In this document: one piece after another, positions 43,016 to 52,445 of the stretch
How the letters are laid out: every line of letters begins with the position of its first letter
Position numbering within the stretch: the stretch's first letter is position 1
Source of the DNA: Bacillota bacterium
GTDB lineage: Bacteria; Bacillota; Bacilli; Bacillales; Cytobacillaceae
Assembly (NCBI GenBank): GCA_030705955.1
Contig: JAUZPL010000009.1
Span: 1-64,000 of the forward strand
DNA: 64,000 nucleotides
Reading direction: 5' to 3'
Notes under the pieces: model-generated
Databases searched by the model: none
Told to the model about the DNA's origin: nothing
What the model saw: the letters and a program-made list of their open reading frames with translations, nothing else
Made by a program: the position numbers and the translations under genes

Positions 43016-43050
43016 TAACCCCAAAATTTATAAGAGGAGTGTTATCAACT

Positions 43051-43257
43051 ATGGCAAGTAACAACAACTCTAATCAACTTTTAGTTCCAGGAGTAGAACA
43101 AGCTCTAGACCAAATGAAGTATGAAATTGCTTCAGAATTTGGAGTTCAATTAGGCGCAGAAACAACTTCTCGTGCTAATGGTTCTGTCGGAGGAGAAATT
43201 ACAAAACGTCTTGTTGCAATGGCAGAACAACAACTTGGCGGCGGATTTCAACGCTAA
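43051..43257 (+). CDS. Alpha/beta-type small acid-soluble spore protein
   Basis: 68 aa, near-perfect family sequence: N-terminal [19 protein letters not shown], the germination-protease site [15 protein letters not shown] (GPR cuts after Glu in EFG-type sites) and the signature [16 protein letters not shown]. Binds and protects DNA in the dormant spore. ATG 43051 after GAGGAG. A monocistronic gene with a strong terminator. Which SASP paralogue (SspA-D) cannot be decided. Confidence 0.95.
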   Translation: MASNNNSNQLLVPGVEQALDQMKYEIASEFGVQLGAETTSRANGSVGGEITKRLVAMAEQQLGGGFQR

Positions 43258-43290
43258 TTTAATTAAAATAACAACTAAATAAAAATGGCT

Positions 43291-43332
43291 GTGCCCTCCT
43301 TCTTTTAGAAGGAGGGCACTATATTTTTTTAA
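43291..43332 (+). terminator. Terminator of the SASP gene
   Basis: GTGCCCTCCTTC pairs with GAAGGAGGGCAC, then ATATTTTTTT. Confidence 0.92.
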
Positions 43333-43339
43333 AAAAAAT

Positions 43340-43374
43340 AAAAAAACTCCTAAACCACAAGGGAGCAGGAGCTT
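43340..43374 (-). terminator. Weak terminator of the 27-aa membrane peptide gene
   Basis: GCTCCT pairs with AGGAGT on the minus strand, followed by a long T-run. Short stem, long loop. Confidence 0.45.
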
Positions 43375-43384
43375 CTTTAGCTTT

Positions 43385-43468
43385 TTATGCTTTTACGATA
43401 GTATATATAATATAATAGCCAAGGATTAAAAAACTTGCAATGGTAAGCACAACATTATAATCATTCAT
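43385..43468 (-). CDS. Possible 27-aa single-span membrane peptide
   Basis: 27 aa: short polar head (MNDYN), one hydrophobic helix (VVLTIASFLILGYYIIYTIV) and a basic end. ATG 43468 is seven bases after GGGTGGG and a weak terminator follows. Resembles other tiny membrane proteins of Firmicutes in form (KdpF-like or YjcZ-like size), but without homology I can name. Could be spurious. Confidence 0.5.
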   Translation of the reverse strand: MNDYNVVLTIASFLILGYYIIYTIVKA

Positions 43469-43557
43469 TCGAATCCCACCCTGAATAGTTTTTTATGTAA
43501 ACACATTAAAAATATCATAAATCTCATCCTGATTTGTGACAAAGGAGTGAATTTTTT

Positions 43558-44181
43558 TTGAACATTTGTCTTTTAGGTGCAACTGGCCGAGTTGGTTCTA
43601 TTATATTGGAAAATGCCATAGATAACAACCATACTGTCCATGCTCTTATTCGAGATAAGGATAAGATTTTTTCTACCAAACACCCAAGACTACATTATTT
43701 TGAGGGAAATGCCTTAAATCCTGAAGATATCTCCCGTGCCATGCATGGAACGGACGTCGTAATAAGTGCGTTAAACACAGATGGTTCAACAACTCTTTCT
43801 GAGTCCATTGTCTATATTACTCAACAAATGAAAATGGAAAAAATAAAAAGGATTATCACCATTGGAACAGCCGGAATCCTTCAGGCCAGATCTGAACCAA
43901 GCCTTTATCGGTTCCAATCATCGGAATCAAAACGAAAAACGACAAAGGATGCTGAAGAACACTTAAAGGCCTATATACATTTAAAGGAGTCTGGGCTTGA
44001 TTGGACTATGGTCTGCCCAACCTATCTACCTTTAGGAGAAAGAATGGGTGTCTACCGTTTTGAAAAGGAGTTTCTTCCGGAAAACCCTTCATCAATATCA
44101 GTCTTTGATACTGCTGATTTTGCTTTTCAACAACTTTTTTCCAACCAATTTTTAAAAAGCAGGGTTGGCCTTACATATTGA
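43558..44181 (+). CDS. NAD(P)-binding Rossmann-fold protein (YhfK-like atypical SDR)
   Basis: 207 aa. N-terminal dinucleotide-binding motif LLGATGRVGS and the strand VISALNTDG, followed by an SDR-a5-like core with TIGTAGILQ and TMVCPTYLP. This is the BVR-B/YhfK type of NAD(P)H-binding proteins; redox substrate unknown. In B. subtilis yhfK lies between yhfJ and yhfL, while here it is about 40 kb away. TTG start with AAGGAGTG eight bases upstream. Confidence 0.82.
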   Translation: MNICLLGATGRVGSIILENAIDNNHTVHALIRDKDKIFSTKHPRLHYFEGNALNPEDISRAMHGTDVVISALNTDGSTTLSESIVYITQQMKMEKIKRIITIGTAGILQARSEPSLYRFQSSESKRKTTKDAEEHLKAYIHLKESGLDWTMVCPTYLPLGERMGVYRFEKEFLPENPSSISVFDTADFAFQQLFSNQFLKSRVGLTY

Positions 44182-44216
44182 ATAGAACCCTTCCTCCAAG
44201 TAGGAGGGGCCTATTC
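44180..44216. terminator. Hairpin between convergent genes
   Basis: GAATAG/CTATTC and CCTTCCTCC/GGAGGGG arms form a long stem between the YhfK-like gene and ybjQ. No T-run, so termination is uncertain. Confidence 0.45.
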
Positions 44217-44525
44217 AGCCCACACAGCAGTTCCATATGCTATAATTTCGGAGGCACCTTGCATCACTGTGCTTGTTACTAAACGCATACCTATAATGGC
44301 ATTTGCCCCCATCACTGTGGCCTCTTCCTTCATTCGTTCAATTGATTTCTCTCTAGCATCATTAAGCATTACCGTATATTCCTTGATTTCCCCTCCAACA
44401 ATTGTCTTCAAGCCTGTCATTAAATCTTTGCCACTAAATTTCGATTGTACTGTACTGCCCTTAACAAACCCTTTTAGCTCTTTTATGTTCAACCCAGGAA
44501 GTGATTCAGTCGTAACGATAATCAT
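44211..44525 (-). CDS. YbjQ family protein (UPF0145)
   Basis: 104 aa. The whole protein is one YbjQ domain, recognised by VTTESLPGLNIKELKGFVKG and EEATVMGANAIIGMRLVTS. These proteins form pentamers; biochemical role unknown. I choose the third in-frame ATG (44525), nine bases after AAAGGA. Located after the SigY-operon genes, 15 bp beyond the preceding stop, so it may be the operon's last gene. Confidence 0.85.
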   Translation of the reverse strand: MIIVTTESLPGLNIKELKGFVKGSTVQSKFSGKDLMTGLKTIVGGEIKEYTVMLNDAREKSIERMKEEATVMGANAIIGMRLVTSTVMQGASEIIAYGTAVWAE

Positions 44526-44540
44526 CTCCATCATTCCTTT

Positions 44541-44741
44541 TCAATTGTTTGTCTTTTTCCAAACCTTTCGAACAAAAATAAGATAAAAAAGAGTGGGCAT
44601 CGGAGCTTGAATGAGACCAACGATTCCCCACAGCCAATAGTTAAAATTTCGTTTCCGAGCATCAAAAAATAAAAAAACACTTTGACACAACAAAATTAGA
44701 GCAACAAGGAATATTTCAGGTAAAGTTATGTCTCCCCTCAT
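44541..44741 (-). CDS. Small membrane protein of the SigY operon (YxlE-like, PLDc_N)
   Basis: 66 aa with two membrane helices flanking DARKRNFNYWLWGIVGLIQ, the PLDc_N-type pattern seen in B. subtilis YxlE, a membrane component that helps keep SigY inactive. ATGA overlap with the upstream yxlC-like gene. Assigned from pattern and operon position; YxlD is the alternative. Confidence 0.7.
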   Translation of the reverse strand: MRGDITLPEIFLVALILLCQSVFLFFDARKRNFNYWLWGIVGLIQAPMPTLFYLIFVRKVWKKTNN

Positions 44742-45082
44742 TCGTAATTCACCTTCTTAACGTATCGCACAACTGTATACACGCCTATAAAAATAGTCGC
44801 AGCTATTTGCAAACCAATAAAAAGGGTTGGCATATGGTAAAGAGAGATCATAATTCCACTTAAAATAAAAACAGCAACAAATATAAAAGTGGATAAATCC
44901 TTCACAAATCTCTTTTTTATTCGTTGCTGCTCAACAAGGACCATTTGTTCAAACCATTGGAGATCAGGGGCATAAACAGAAAAGGCATCCACTTTTTCTA
45001 ATCCTTGTTGGAGCTCATGAATCACTTTTAAGTCTTTTTTATTTTGTTGTTCGTCTAGACTGATGACTCTCTGTTTCTTCAT
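44738..45082 (-). CDS. YxlC-like anti-SigY factor
   Basis: 114 aa. Cytoplasmic N-terminal ~60 residues (charged, helical) and two C-terminal membrane helices: the layout of B. subtilis YxlC, which restrains SigY. Starts inside the sigY coding region (44-bp overlap) with GGGAG nine bases upstream of the ATG, so production is coupled to the sigma factor. Confidence 0.75.
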   Translation of the reverse strand: MKKQRVISLDEQQNKKDLKVIHELQQGLEKVDAFSVYAPDLQWFEQMVLVEQQRIKKRFVKDLSTFIFVAVFILSGIMISLYHMPTLFIGLQIAATIFIGVYTVVRYVKKVNYE

Positions 45083-45593
45083 CCAAGTTCAACTCCCTTC
45101 TGACTGCCAATATTCCATTATGTACCCTTGATTTCACTGTCCCTGAGGATATTTTCATGATGTCTCCAATTTCCTCATATGAATATCCATAATAATGCTT
45201 CAAAATAATTGGAACACGTATTTCCTCATTGATTTTCCCAAGTGCGGTTAAAGCATCATTCCAGTCTTCATTTCTACTTTCAAATTGCCACTTTAATTTT
45301 CTGCCAACCTGTTCTAACACATGCAAATCTTTTTCTCGTTTCTGTTTTCTGCACTGATCTATGTAAATATTAGTCGCAATTGAAATTAGCCACGAGGAAA
45401 ACTTACTTTTACCATTAAAAAGGTGGATTTTTTGAACACATCTTGCCATGGTTTCTTGGGCAAGTTCTTCTGCAAGATCAGGATTCATTGTAACTTTCAT
45501 TAGATACTTTATAAGAAAGGGATAATTTTCTTTGAAAAGCAGGGCAAAGGCAAGATGATCGCCATTTTTTGCGTTTATAATACATTCATCCAT
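45039..45593 (-). CDS. sigY: ECF RNA polymerase sigma factor SigY
   Basis: 184 aa. Region 2 (LFKENYPFLIKYLMKVTMNPDLAEELAQETMARC, read around residues 20-50) and region 4 (RVPIILKHYYGYSYEEIGDIMKISSGTVKSRVH) are both present: a minimal extracytoplasmic-function sigma factor. The following YxlC-like and YxlE-like genes identify it as SigY. A SigY-type promoter lies upstream (45641-45666), indicating autoregulation. Confidence 0.85.
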   Translation of the reverse strand: MDECIINAKNGDHLAFALLFKENYPFLIKYLMKVTMNPDLAEELAQETMARCVQKIHLFNGKSKFSSWLISIATNIYIDQCRKQKREKDLHVLEQVGRKLKWQFESRNEDWNDALTALGKINEEIRVPIILKHYYGYSYEEIGDIMKISSGTVKSRVHNGILAVRRELNLDEETESHQSRRTTK

Positions 45594-45640
45594 TCAATCT
45601 TATCCCCCTCTTTCCATTATCCCTATTTATTTTTAAATAA

Positions 45641-45666
45641 GACGAACAAAAGAAATACTTTGTTCA
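45641..45666 (-). promoter_or_regulatory. SigY-type autoregulatory promoter
   Basis: On the minus strand TGAAC (45666-45662), 17-bp spacer, CGTC (45644-45641), matching the SigY promoter pattern known from B. subtilis, 48 bp upstream of sigY. Confidence 0.75.
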
Positions 45667-45688
45667 CTTATTTGGTGAATTTTATCAT

Positions 45689-46864
45689 TTAATTTTCAAA
45701 GGTGCCTTTTACAATTGCATTTCCTGATTCCACCATCACTTTCCCGAGCGCCATTACAGAATCAATTGTAAGGTCCTCTTTATTTAAAAGGACCAAATCA
45801 GCATCTTTCCCTTCCACTATTGACCCTTTTTGTTTTAATTTTAAGATTGTTGCAGGATTTTGAGTGATCACTTTTATGGCTGTTTCTAATGGAATCCCCT
45901 CAACAAGAATAGCATCTCGCACCTCTTGAAAAAGGCTTGCAACCTTGCCAATTTTTAATCCAATTAATTCTCCTAATTCATTGAAATCTGGAAGACTTCC
46001 TTGTGCATCAGATGTAAAGGTTACTTGTGAAATATCAACATTCGCCGCAAGCATTTCTCTTAGGGCAACACTACATTTTACTTCTCCTTCTTCCAAAAAT
46101 TTCGGAATGGAGCTTGTAGTAAAATCAACATATCCACCTTTTTGTGCAAATCGAATCCCTTCAAGAAATAAATGTTTATTCCGATTAATATGTGTTGGAT
46201 AAAACTGTCTTATTGGAATATCTGTATTCTCTATAACATCCAAAATAACCTTCAAATGATCATAGCTATCTCCAATATGTACATTAACGATTCCCGCCTT
46301 ACCAGAAAGCATTCCTCCTACTCTTGCTGCAGAAGCAATTTTTGCCATTTCTTCTGCAGTTGGCTGTGAGGAACGGTGGTCAGCAATCGCTACTTCTCCA
46401 ACCCCAATTATTTTATCAATTAAGATAATATCATCTTCAATTTTGCCTGTTAGAGTTTTGATTGGTACCTGATAGGAGCCTGTTTGAACATAGCAAGTAA
46501 TTCCTTCTTCTTCTAACCCTCGAGCTTTTGCAATTAGGTTTGTCATCGTTCTTGTCGTTCCATCCGTACCGATAACCCCAATTAATGTGGTCACCCCTGC
46601 TAATGTTGCGTCAGTTAATTGAATTTCTGGAGTTCTTGTCCGATAGCTACCTTCCCCGCCTCCACCAATAATATGTACATGGGCATCGATAAAACCTGGT
46701 ACCACCAATTTTCCTTTTGCATCTATTACTTTAATATCGACAAAATCATTGGGTATTGTGATTTCATCTTTTATATAACCAACTTTTTGGTCTACAATTA
46801 AAATATCTTTTTTTCCTAAATAGGTTGGAGCATAAACTTCCCCATTTTTTATCAAGGTTAACAA
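45689..46864 (-). CDS. iadA: Isoaspartyl dipeptidase (beta-aspartyl peptidase) IadA
   Basis: 391 aa zinc amidohydrolase. Splits isoaspartyl dipeptides that arise from damaged proteins. The metal motif DAHVHIIGGGGEG (residue ~60), the GEVAIADHRSSQP segment with the active-site residues and the FTSDAQGS motif with the catalytic aspartate are intact. TTG start preceded by AAAGGGGG. Single gene between the MCP region and sigY. Confidence 0.93.
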   Translation of the reverse strand: MLTLIKNGEVYAPTYLGKKDILIVDQKVGYIKDEITIPNDFVDIKVIDAKGKLVVPGFIDAHVHIIGGGGEGSYRTRTPEIQLTDATLAGVTTLIGVIGTDGTTRTMTNLIAKARGLEEEGITCYVQTGSYQVPIKTLTGKIEDDIILIDKIIGVGEVAIADHRSSQPTAEEMAKIASAARVGGMLSGKAGIVNVHIGDSYDHLKVILDVIENTDIPIRQFYPTHINRNKHLFLEGIRFAQKGGYVDFTTSSIPKFLEEGEVKCSVALREMLAANVDISQVTFTSDAQGSLPDFNELGELIGLKIGKVASLFQEVRDAILVEGIPLETAIKVITQNPATILKLKQKGSIVEGKDADLVLLNKEDLTIDSVMALGKVMVESGNAIVKGTFEN

Positions 46865-47237
46865 TGAAAAAATCCCCCTTTATCCGTCTTTCTCATCCTA
46901 CTTCTAATCATAACCATTTGAAAATGAAAAGGCACTTACTAATGAGGAAAAATATCAAGTGAAGGGAGAATGAAAAACAAACTAAAAAGTGGAGTAATTT
47001 TAAAAAAACGAAGGAGAATCTTAGCACTTTCTTGTTCATTTTCTGAATGGCTTCTACCGTAAATCCCCTAATTCTACTTTTTCTAGAATTTCATGACTTT
47101 TACACCATGTATTTCATAGATTTCTGTATAGTCCCTATATTTTTACTTTATAATTATAGACACCCTAATTATTGTGAGAAATTATTTATTGAGGGGTTTG
47201 GAAGAAGCTATCCACAACAGCTATTAAGGTGAATGGA
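46865..47237. other. Non-coding stretch between iadA and the chemoreceptor gene
   Basis: About 370 bases with no frame that has a credible ribosome site. The iadA promoter must lie at the low end. AT-rich, no repeat noticed. Confidence 0.5.
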
Positions 47238-47268
47238 AATGGGGCAACAAGAAAATTGTAGCCCCATT
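47238..47268 (-). terminator. Hairpin after the chemoreceptor gene
   Basis: AATGGGGC pairs with GCCCCATT around a 15-nt loop next to the MCP stop; T-run is weak. Confidence 0.55.
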
Positions 47269-47270
47269 GT

Positions 47271-48959
47271 TTAGATATTGAATTTTGCGATGGTTCCTTG
47301 CAATTCTTGTGCAAGAATGCTTAATGTTTCTGATGATGCCGTAATGTCTTCAAATGAAGCAAGTTGCTCTTCTGACGAAGTCGCAACAGATTGAGAATTT
47401 TCAGCCGCCTCTCTTGCAATAGTGGACAATTGTTCCACAGCAATTGTCACCTGTTGGGTATTGACAGAAATTTGCTTGGAAGAAGATGATACTTCTTGAA
47501 TCTGCTTGTTTACCTGTGCAAAAGAAGATAGGATTTTTTCAAAAATTTCGCCTGTTTCCCTCATTACAGTTTTCCCAAGTTCCACTTCATTCAAATTTTC
47601 AGTCATGCTTTGGTTGACATTTTCTGTTTCTCTTTGAATTTGCTCAATCAGTTGAACAATCTGTCCTGCGGAAGAACGAGATTGATCGGCAAGTCTTCGA
47701 ACTTCATCTGCAACCACAGCAAACCCTTTTCCGTGCTCTCCTGCACGTGCTGCTTCAATAGCGGCATTTAATGCAAGCAAATTGGTTTGTTCAGCAACTC
47801 CAGTAATCACTTCGATGATCTTCCTTATTTCAAGAGAACGTTCTTTTAAAAGGCCGATTTCATGAATAGTTTTTTCGAATTTTTGATCAATAACATTCAT
47901 TTGGCCAATGGCTTTTTGGACTGATTCATTACCTTGGGCGTTAAGAATGTTTGCATCTTGAACTGAATCCCTAACACTTAACGCAGATTCCGCGATTTTT
48001 TGGGTACCTATCGCTACTTCTTCTATTGCTGATACACTTTCTTCAGAACTCCTCAATTGAACCTCCGCTCCACTTGCAACTTCTTGAATAGCGGAAGAAA
48101 TTTGTTCCGATGCTTTCGTTGTTTGTTCAGCGGTAGCGAACAGTTTTCCCGATGCCGCTGCTACTTGTTCGGCACTTTTAGTAATATGATGAATGACGTC
48201 CCTAAGACTTTGTGTCATGGCATTGAAGGAAATAGTCAAATCTCCAATTTCATCATTTGCTCTCACTTTCATTTCCTCTTGAGTCAAATCACCTGAAGCG
48301 ATTTTTTCAGCTCGAATAGCGAGGTTTCTAACCCGGGCAGAAATCTTTTTCCCCATCCAAAGAGCAATAAAAGCACCCAATAAAAGAGCAATAAGAGTAG
48401 ATAGGCTGAGATTAAACTGTAATGCCTTAACTTTGGATAAGGTTTCTTTTCTAACTTGTGCAATTCGAGCGTTTTGCAGCTTAATCATTTCATTCGCTAC
48501 ATCCCGAACACTAGTAACAAGAGGAAATCCTTCTTTTGAAAGAACCTCTGTATAAGCTGGATCGTTTACTCTTTTTAAAGTAATGGCTTTTTCAGCAACT
48601 TGAATGTAATGATCGTTATCTTCTTCTAATTTTAAAAACAATGTTTTCGTCTTTTTATCTGTAAGAACAGGGGCAACATTTTTACTAACATTTAGGTACT
48701 GATTTTTTGAATTTTGATAGGTTGCCAAGGCTTCCTCATTTCCTAATAACAAATACCCGTGACTTGCTAATTGAATTTCTTTCGTCGATTCGATAAGAAC
48801 ATGAATCATATCGACTTTACGAACCTCATGATTCAGAAGACTTTCATAATTATTTTTGATAGAGTTTGTGCCAACAAAAGCAAACTCCACCATGGCTAAC
48901 ATGATAATTAAAACAGAACCAAAACCGAGAAACATTTTTTTTGCCACTGTAAATTTCAT
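47271..48959 (-). CDS. Methyl-accepting chemotaxis protein
   Basis: 562 aa. Membrane helix at ~8-30, extracellular helical ligand domain (~31-185, with no cache motif I can see), second helix at ~188-208, HAMP (~210-265), then the long coiled signalling domain with the hairpin tip [32 protein letters not shown]. It follows the GH13 glucosidase by 33 bp in the same direction, so it is probably part of the sugar operon and may sense the transported sugar, directly or through the binding protein. Confidence 0.93.
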   Translation of the reverse strand: MKFTVAKKMFLGFGSVLIIMLAMVEFAFVGTNSIKNNYESLLNHEVRKVDMIHVLIESTKEIQLASHGYLLLGNEEALATYQNSKNQYLNVSKNVAPVLTDKKTKTLFLKLEEDNDHYIQVAEKAITLKRVNDPAYTEVLSKEGFPLVTSVRDVANEMIKLQNARIAQVRKETLSKVKALQFNLSLSTLIALLLGAFIALWMGKKISARVRNLAIRAEKIASGDLTQEEMKVRANDEIGDLTISFNAMTQSLRDVIHHITKSAEQVAAASGKLFATAEQTTKASEQISSAIQEVASGAEVQLRSSEESVSAIEEVAIGTQKIAESALSVRDSVQDANILNAQGNESVQKAIGQMNVIDQKFEKTIHEIGLLKERSLEIRKIIEVITGVAEQTNLLALNAAIEAARAGEHGKGFAVVADEVRRLADQSRSSAGQIVQLIEQIQRETENVNQSMTENLNEVELGKTVMRETGEIFEKILSSFAQVNKQIQEVSSSSKQISVNTQQVTIAVEQLSTIAREAAENSQSVATSSEEQLASFEDITASSETLSILAQELQGTIAKFNI

Positions 48960-48992
48960 GTTCTTTCTCCTTTAGAAAATAACTCCTAGTTC

Positions 48993-50663
48993 TTATTTTA
49001 ATAAGTACACTTTTGTTTCATAAGGCTTAAGCGTAAATTGTTTTCTTAATTTCATATCGATCACATCATAGTTGTTTAAAACAAGCTCAGAAGAAGAATA
49101 CGTTACACTAGAGGGAACCCTAAATCGAGTGATTTTATTCGTAAAATTGTTTATGATGATGGCCTTTTGATGGCCTAATTTCCGTATATAGACAAATAAC
49201 CTTGGATGATTAGGAAACAGCAACTCGTAAGTTCCATATATGAATACCGGATTCTCTTTTCTTAAAGTAATCATTTTTTTATAAAAATGTAAAATGGAAT
49301 CTGTATCTTCTAATTGTTCTGCCACATTAATCTTTGGATAATTTGGATTCACTTTCAGCCATGTTTTGTTCGAGGTTGTAAATCCCGCCATATTGCCTGC
49401 ATCCCATTGCATTGGGGTACGGGAATTATCACGTCCATATTCCCAAATCACTTTCATGATTTCATCATGGGGGGTACCATTTTCAGATTCAATCTTGTAA
49501 TAATTGATCATGCCGACGTCATTGTAATCCTCAATGGAAGGAAACTGGACATTTGTCATTCCGATTTCCTGCCCTTGATAAATATATGGTGTGCCTTTCA
49601 TAAAAAAGTAAAGTGCGCCAAGCATTTTGGCACTTTCTTTCCAAAACACTTTGTCATTTCCCCAACTTGACACTCTTCGGGTCTGATCATGATTTTCAAT
49701 AAACAAGGCATTCCAGCCTCTGCCTTCTAAGCCTGTTTGCCACTTAGAAAAATTTTTCTTTAATGCTCTTACATCAATGGTTCCATCTTGCTTTTTTTTC
49801 CAAAGACTCAAAAATTCAAACTGAAAAATCATATTGAAATAACCATTTTCTTCACTTACCCATTTGTCTGCATCCTCGATCCCAACACCATTTGCTTCTC
49901 CGACTGTCATAATGTCATAATTTTTAATGGTTTTTTGGGATAATTCCGTCAGAAATTCATCAATTCCCTCTACATTCATCATTTTAGGGAAGCATGGAAC
50001 ATAATCTAAATTCTCTCGATTTGGCATATCAGGAAATCCTGGTTCTTTTTTAATATGAGAAATAGCATCAATCCGGAATCCGTCAATTCCTTTTTCCAGC
50101 CACCAATTGACCATTTCATATAAAGCCTCTCTCACATCAGGATTCTCCCAATTCAAATCTGGTTGCCGCTCTGAAAAGAGGTGCATAAAATATTGTTTTG
50201 TTTCTTCATCATATTTCCAAGCTGAGCCGCTGAAAATGGATTCCCAATTATTTGGTTCCTTCCCATCCTTTCCATCCTGCCAAATATACCAATCACGCTT
50301 TGGATTTTCTTTAGTGGATTTGGATTCAATAAACCAAGGATGTTCGTCGCTCGTATGATTAATAACCAAATCCAGAATCAATTTCATTCCGCGCTTATGG
50401 ATTTCTTCAAGCAACTCATCAAAATCAGCCATTGTCCCAAACTCATCCATAATATCTTGATAATTTGAAATATCGTAGCCATTATCGTCATTAGGAGATT
50501 TATACATTGGACAAATCCAAATCACATCAATCCCTAATTCTTTTAAGTAATCTAGTTTTAATGTAACTCCTTTTAAGTCCCCGATTCCATCGCCGTTGCT
50601 ATCCATAAAACTTCGCGGATAAACCTGATAAACAACAGCTTCTTTCCACCATACTTTGTTCAT
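48993..50663 (-). CDS. GH13 alpha-glucosidase (oligo-1,6-glucosidase type)
   Basis: 556 aa, intracellular. Catalytic residues: nucleophile Asp199 (GFRIDAISH), acid/base Glu256 (TVGEANG), transition-state Asp326 (ENHDQTR), plus the N-terminal VYQVYPRSFMDSNGDGIGDLKG signature. This is the GH13 subfamily of oligo-1,6-glucosidases, trehalose-6-phosphate hydrolases and sucrose isomerases; with an ABC importer, unphosphorylated isomaltose/maltose-type oligosaccharides are the likely substrate. 32 bp after the permease gene. MalL-like, but I do not fix the symbol. Confidence 0.9.
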   Translation of the reverse strand: MNKVWWKEAVVYQVYPRSFMDSNGDGIGDLKGVTLKLDYLKELGIDVIWICPMYKSPNDDNGYDISNYQDIMDEFGTMADFDELLEEIHKRGMKLILDLVINHTSDEHPWFIESKSTKENPKRDWYIWQDGKDGKEPNNWESIFSGSAWKYDEETKQYFMHLFSERQPDLNWENPDVREALYEMVNWWLEKGIDGFRIDAISHIKKEPGFPDMPNRENLDYVPCFPKMMNVEGIDEFLTELSQKTIKNYDIMTVGEANGVGIEDADKWVSEENGYFNMIFQFEFLSLWKKKQDGTIDVRALKKNFSKWQTGLEGRGWNALFIENHDQTRRVSSWGNDKVFWKESAKMLGALYFFMKGTPYIYQGQEIGMTNVQFPSIEDYNDVGMINYYKIESENGTPHDEIMKVIWEYGRDNSRTPMQWDAGNMAGFTTSNKTWLKVNPNYPKINVAEQLEDTDSILHFYKKMITLRKENPVFIYGTYELLFPNHPRLFVYIRKLGHQKAIIINNFTNKITRFRVPSSVTYSSSELVLNNYDVIDMKLRKQFTLKPYETKVYLLK

Positions 50664-50695
50664 TTTGGATCTCCTTTTACGTTGTTTAATCTAGG

Positions 50696-51532
50696 TTACT
50701 TGATTGATCCTTGCATCACGCCATTGATAATGGATTTCTGACCAATTATGTACATGATTAAGATAGGAAGTACCGTCAGAAAAATAGCTGGAATCAGAAG
50801 TTCCCAATTGTTCATATAGGTACCATTGAATACCTTCATCTGAACTGGCATCGTATACACATCTTCGGTATTTAAGATCAGCGAAGGAAGAAGGTAATCA
50901 TTCCAAATCCACAGTACATTCAATATGGCAATCGTTACAGTAATTGGTTTTAACATTGGCAAAACAATAATAAAAAATGTTTGCAATGTATTGCAGCCGT
51001 CAATTCTAGCTGCCTCTTCAATCTCAACTGGAATGGACTTAATAAACCCATGAAAAATAAAGATCGACAGCGCACTTCCAAATCCAATATAAAAGATAAT
51101 TAAGAGAGGAATTGGCATGGAATCAATCAATTGAAGTTTGGCTCCATAAATATAAATAAGCGGAATCATCAATGATTGAAATGGAATTACCATGGAAGCT
51201 ACTAAAATTGTAAAAAATATTTTATTGTATCGAGTCGGTTTTCTGACCAAATGGTAAGCTGTCATTGATGAGAAAAACACGATCAAAAGTGTGCTTATAG
51301 TCGTAATCACAAACGTGTTTTTAAATGTGACCAAAAAATTCATTTTTTCAATAACATCGACAAAATGGGCAAAACTCCAATGCGTTGGCATTGAAAACGG
51401 AGAGCTTAAAATTTCCCCATTGCTTTTAAATGAATTAATAATGAGCAGAAAAAAAGGAAAGATAAACGCGACAAAGGCGATAATTGAGATCACATAGGCG
51501 AAGGTGGAGGTCACTATTCTTCTTGTACTCAT
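50696..51532 (-). CDS. Carbohydrate ABC transporter permease (MalG-type)
   Basis: 278 aa, six membrane helices, with the EAA loop EEAARIDGCNTLQTFFIIVLP that docks to the ATPase. Inner subunit of a CUT1 sugar importer. Overlaps the preceding permease gene by one base (TAATG), GGAGG at ten bases. Confidence 0.92.
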   Translation of the reverse strand: MSTRRIVTSTFAYVISIIAFVAFIFPFFLLIINSFKSNGEILSSPFSMPTHWSFAHFVDVIEKMNFLVTFKNTFVITTISTLLIVFFSSMTAYHLVRKPTRYNKIFFTILVASMVIPFQSLMIPLIYIYGAKLQLIDSMPIPLLIIFYIGFGSALSIFIFHGFIKSIPVEIEEAARIDGCNTLQTFFIIVLPMLKPITVTIAILNVLWIWNDYLLPSLILNTEDVYTMPVQMKVFNGTYMNNWELLIPAIFLTVLPILIMYIIGQKSIINGVMQGSIK

Positions 51533-52431
51533 TATGCTTCAACCTCCATTTTCTTACTAGAATAAACTTGAATCCCGGTGACAACCGCAACAATAATAAA
51601 TAAAATAATAGCTTCTGCTTGCCCTGTTCCATAATTTGCTTGAACAAAGGCTTTATTCACTACGTGCATCGATACCATTTCGGTGCTGTTGTATGGCCCA
51701 CCTTTTGTTAGGGAGAAGTTCAAGTCATAAACCATAAATGCGTTTTTCAATGATAGAAAGATGGTAACTACAAATGAAGGGACCATTAAAGGAAGTGTCA
51801 CACTAACAAGTCTTCGGAAAGGGCCTGCTCCATCAATGGTGGCGGCTTCAATCAAATCCTTTGGAATACTGATTAACCCCGCGATAAAAATAATCATCAT
51901 ATACCCCGACGTTTGCCAGATGGTTACGAGAACAAGCGCCCAAAAAGACATATGTGGATCCCCTAACCACCCAAGCTTCAACCACTCTATTCCAAATTTT
52001 TCACCAAAAGCAGGTAATGTTTGGACAAACACAAATTGCCAAATATACCCGAGAAGTAATCCACCAATCAAGTTTGGAGTAAAATAAGCCGTTCTCATAG
52101 AATTTTGAATCTTGATTCCAGAAGTTACTAAATAAGCCAGTCCAAATCCTACAAGGTTTACTAAAAAAACAGTGGCAATCACAAACTTTATAGTTAACCA
52201 AAGAGAACTCCAAAACTGTGTATCCTGAACGGCATTGACGTAATTCAGCAGCCCGGAAAATACCATAGGATCTGTTGGAGTATCCATTTTGTTCAGCGTA
52301 AGATAAACCCCATATACGAATGGAATCAGAACTGTAATAGCAAAAAAGATGGTGGTAGGCCCTAGGAATAAAAATGAATTGCCCCAATTGGCAAGACTCT
52401 TTTTCCGATTCTTCATTTGTTTCACATCCAT
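51532..52431 (-). CDS. Carbohydrate ABC transporter permease (MalF-type)
   Basis: 299 aa, six membrane helices and an EAA loop IEAATIDGAGPFRRLVSVTLP. Partner of the following MalG-type permease. The start at 52431 has only a weak ribosome site; an in-frame ATG five codons later is possible. Separated from the binding-protein gene by a strong hairpin. Confidence 0.9.
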   Translation of the reverse strand: MDVKQMKNRKKSLANWGNSFLFLGPTTIFFAITVLIPFVYGVYLTLNKMDTPTDPMVFSGLLNYVNAVQDTQFWSSLWLTIKFVIATVFLVNLVGFGLAYLVTSGIKIQNSMRTAYFTPNLIGGLLLGYIWQFVFVQTLPAFGEKFGIEWLKLGWLGDPHMSFWALVLVTIWQTSGYMMIIFIAGLISIPKDLIEAATIDGAGPFRRLVSVTLPLMVPSFVVTIFLSLKNAFMVYDLNFSLTKGGPYNSTEMVSMHVVNKAFVQANYGTGQAEAIILFIIVAVVTGIQVYSSKKMEVEA

Positions 52432-52445
52432 TTCTTATTTAAAAC

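Noticed and set aside
42970-43050. Longer N-terminal extension of the SASP gene (27 codons)
   Set aside because: SASPs start at MASNNN-type sequences, GAGGAG directly precedes ATG 43051, and the extension covers the probable promoter.
47047-47232. 61-codon plus-strand frame between iadA and the chemoreceptor gene
   Set aside because: No Shine-Dalgarno sequence and no recognisable pattern; AT-rich chance frame.
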